Assembly: GCA_015660155.1 (NCBI GenBank)
Contig: DQLO01000064.1
Coordinates: 1-5,991, forward strand
DNA from: Verrucomicrobiota bacterium
Lineage (GTDB): Bacteria > Verrucomicrobiota > Verrucomicrobiia > Limisphaerales > UBA1100
Reading direction: 5' to 3'
DNA length: 5,991 nucleotides
A program made the position numbers and the translations under genes. The first letter of the stretch is position 1; each line of letters opens with the position of its first letter. The notes under the pieces were generated by a model. That model worked only from the letters and a program-made list of their open reading frames with translations, was not told the origin of the DNA and searched no databases. Of this stretch, positions 5,862-5,991 are shown in pieces.

Positions 5862-5991
5862 ATGTTAGCGAGAGCCTTTTTAAGTGCTTCTAAGCGCAAA
5901 TTTGGAAGCAGTTTTCAAATTGTGAAAGCTAAATGTTACTGTGGGTTTAAATCGGTATACTTGTATCAAGCGTTGGTTGTCCTAAGCGCAC
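5862..5991 (+). CDS. Unrecognised ORF, 3' end beyond the window
   Basis: From ATG 5862 the frame stays open for 43 codons to the window edge, beginning MLARAFLSASKRKFGSSFQ and later KAKCYCGFKS. A strong Shine-Dalgarno supports the start. The GSSFQI...CYCGF pattern recalls the first half of small zinc-ribbon proteins, in which one Cys pair near a GSS/GFG start is followed by a second pair, but the second pair would lie outside the window. The stretch is AT-rich like the EEP body and unlike the DUF pair. I do not recognise the family; 43 open codons in AT-rich DNA are weak evidence alone, and the start is supported chiefly by the ribosome site. Confidence 0.4.
   Translation, partial: MLARAFLSASKRKFGSSFQIVKAKCYCGFKSVYLYQALVVLSA

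Noticed and set aside
5884..5909. TGCTTC/GAAGCA inverted repeat as a hairpin terminator
   Set aside because: The stem is only six pairs with a 14-base loop and no following T run, and it lies inside an open frame.

Overview
The window looks like a piece of a Verrucomicrobiota (PVC superphylum) chromosome, or of a metagenome-assembled genome from that group. Three things suggest this. There is an adjacent DUF1549/DUF1553 and DUF1501 gene pair, which is expanded in Planctomycetes and Verrucomicrobia. There is a prepilin-type leader of the sort found in many copies in Verrucomicrobia and Lentisphaerae. There is also an ankyrin-type C-terminus ending in ELKAEGK. The phylum call is inference from family knowledge; nothing here gives a species.

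Layout, all genes on the + strand unless stated. Bases 2-64 are the last 20 codons of an ankyrin-repeat-like protein. Its stop overlaps the start of a complete lipoprotein of the endonuclease/exonuclease/phosphatase (EEP) superfamily (61-1029). That stop in turn overlaps the start of a pseudopilin-like gene (1026-1241), which keeps only its N-terminal helix. After 46 codons the pilin runs into what looks like a minus-strand remnant of an IS3-type orfA (1161-1247). An apparently intact two-gene operon follows: a secreted DUF1549/DUF1553 protein (1392-4028) and, one base later, a Tat-exported DUF1501 protein (4030-5433). A third operon gene, a D-2-hydroxyacid dehydrogenase, is present only as its first 25 codons (5454-5531). 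Next come a short secreted ORF with a HEAT-like segment and a foreign-looking end (5553-5819), and the start of an unrecognised ORF that leaves the window (5862-5991).

The most unusual signal is a short repeated junction. Bases 33-94 and 5525-5586 match at 58 of 62 positions, 5,492 bp apart, and a shorter copy lies at 1006-1031 (25 of 26). Each copy encodes the end of one protein (ELKAEGK, stop), a GAAGGG purine run, and an overlapping or abutting ATGA start for the next. The two long copies continue into the same signal-peptide start (MKH(L/I)LITTIAA). Bodies between junctions are unrelated and differ in base composition: the EEP body is AT-rich, the DUF pair GC-rich. At the third copy the junction cuts a dehydrogenase gene out of frame. 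This is what one would expect if the junction is a site of DNA-level recombination or insertion that shuffles small genes, with debris (truncated pilin, dehydrogenase, HEAT and transposase pieces) collecting around it. This is an inference from three copies only.

The DUF1549/DUF1553 and DUF1501 proteins probably act together outside the cytoplasm; such pairs are often linked to polysaccharide use in PVC bacteria, but their biochemistry is not settled. No RNA genes, CRISPR array, origin or convincing terminator were seen.
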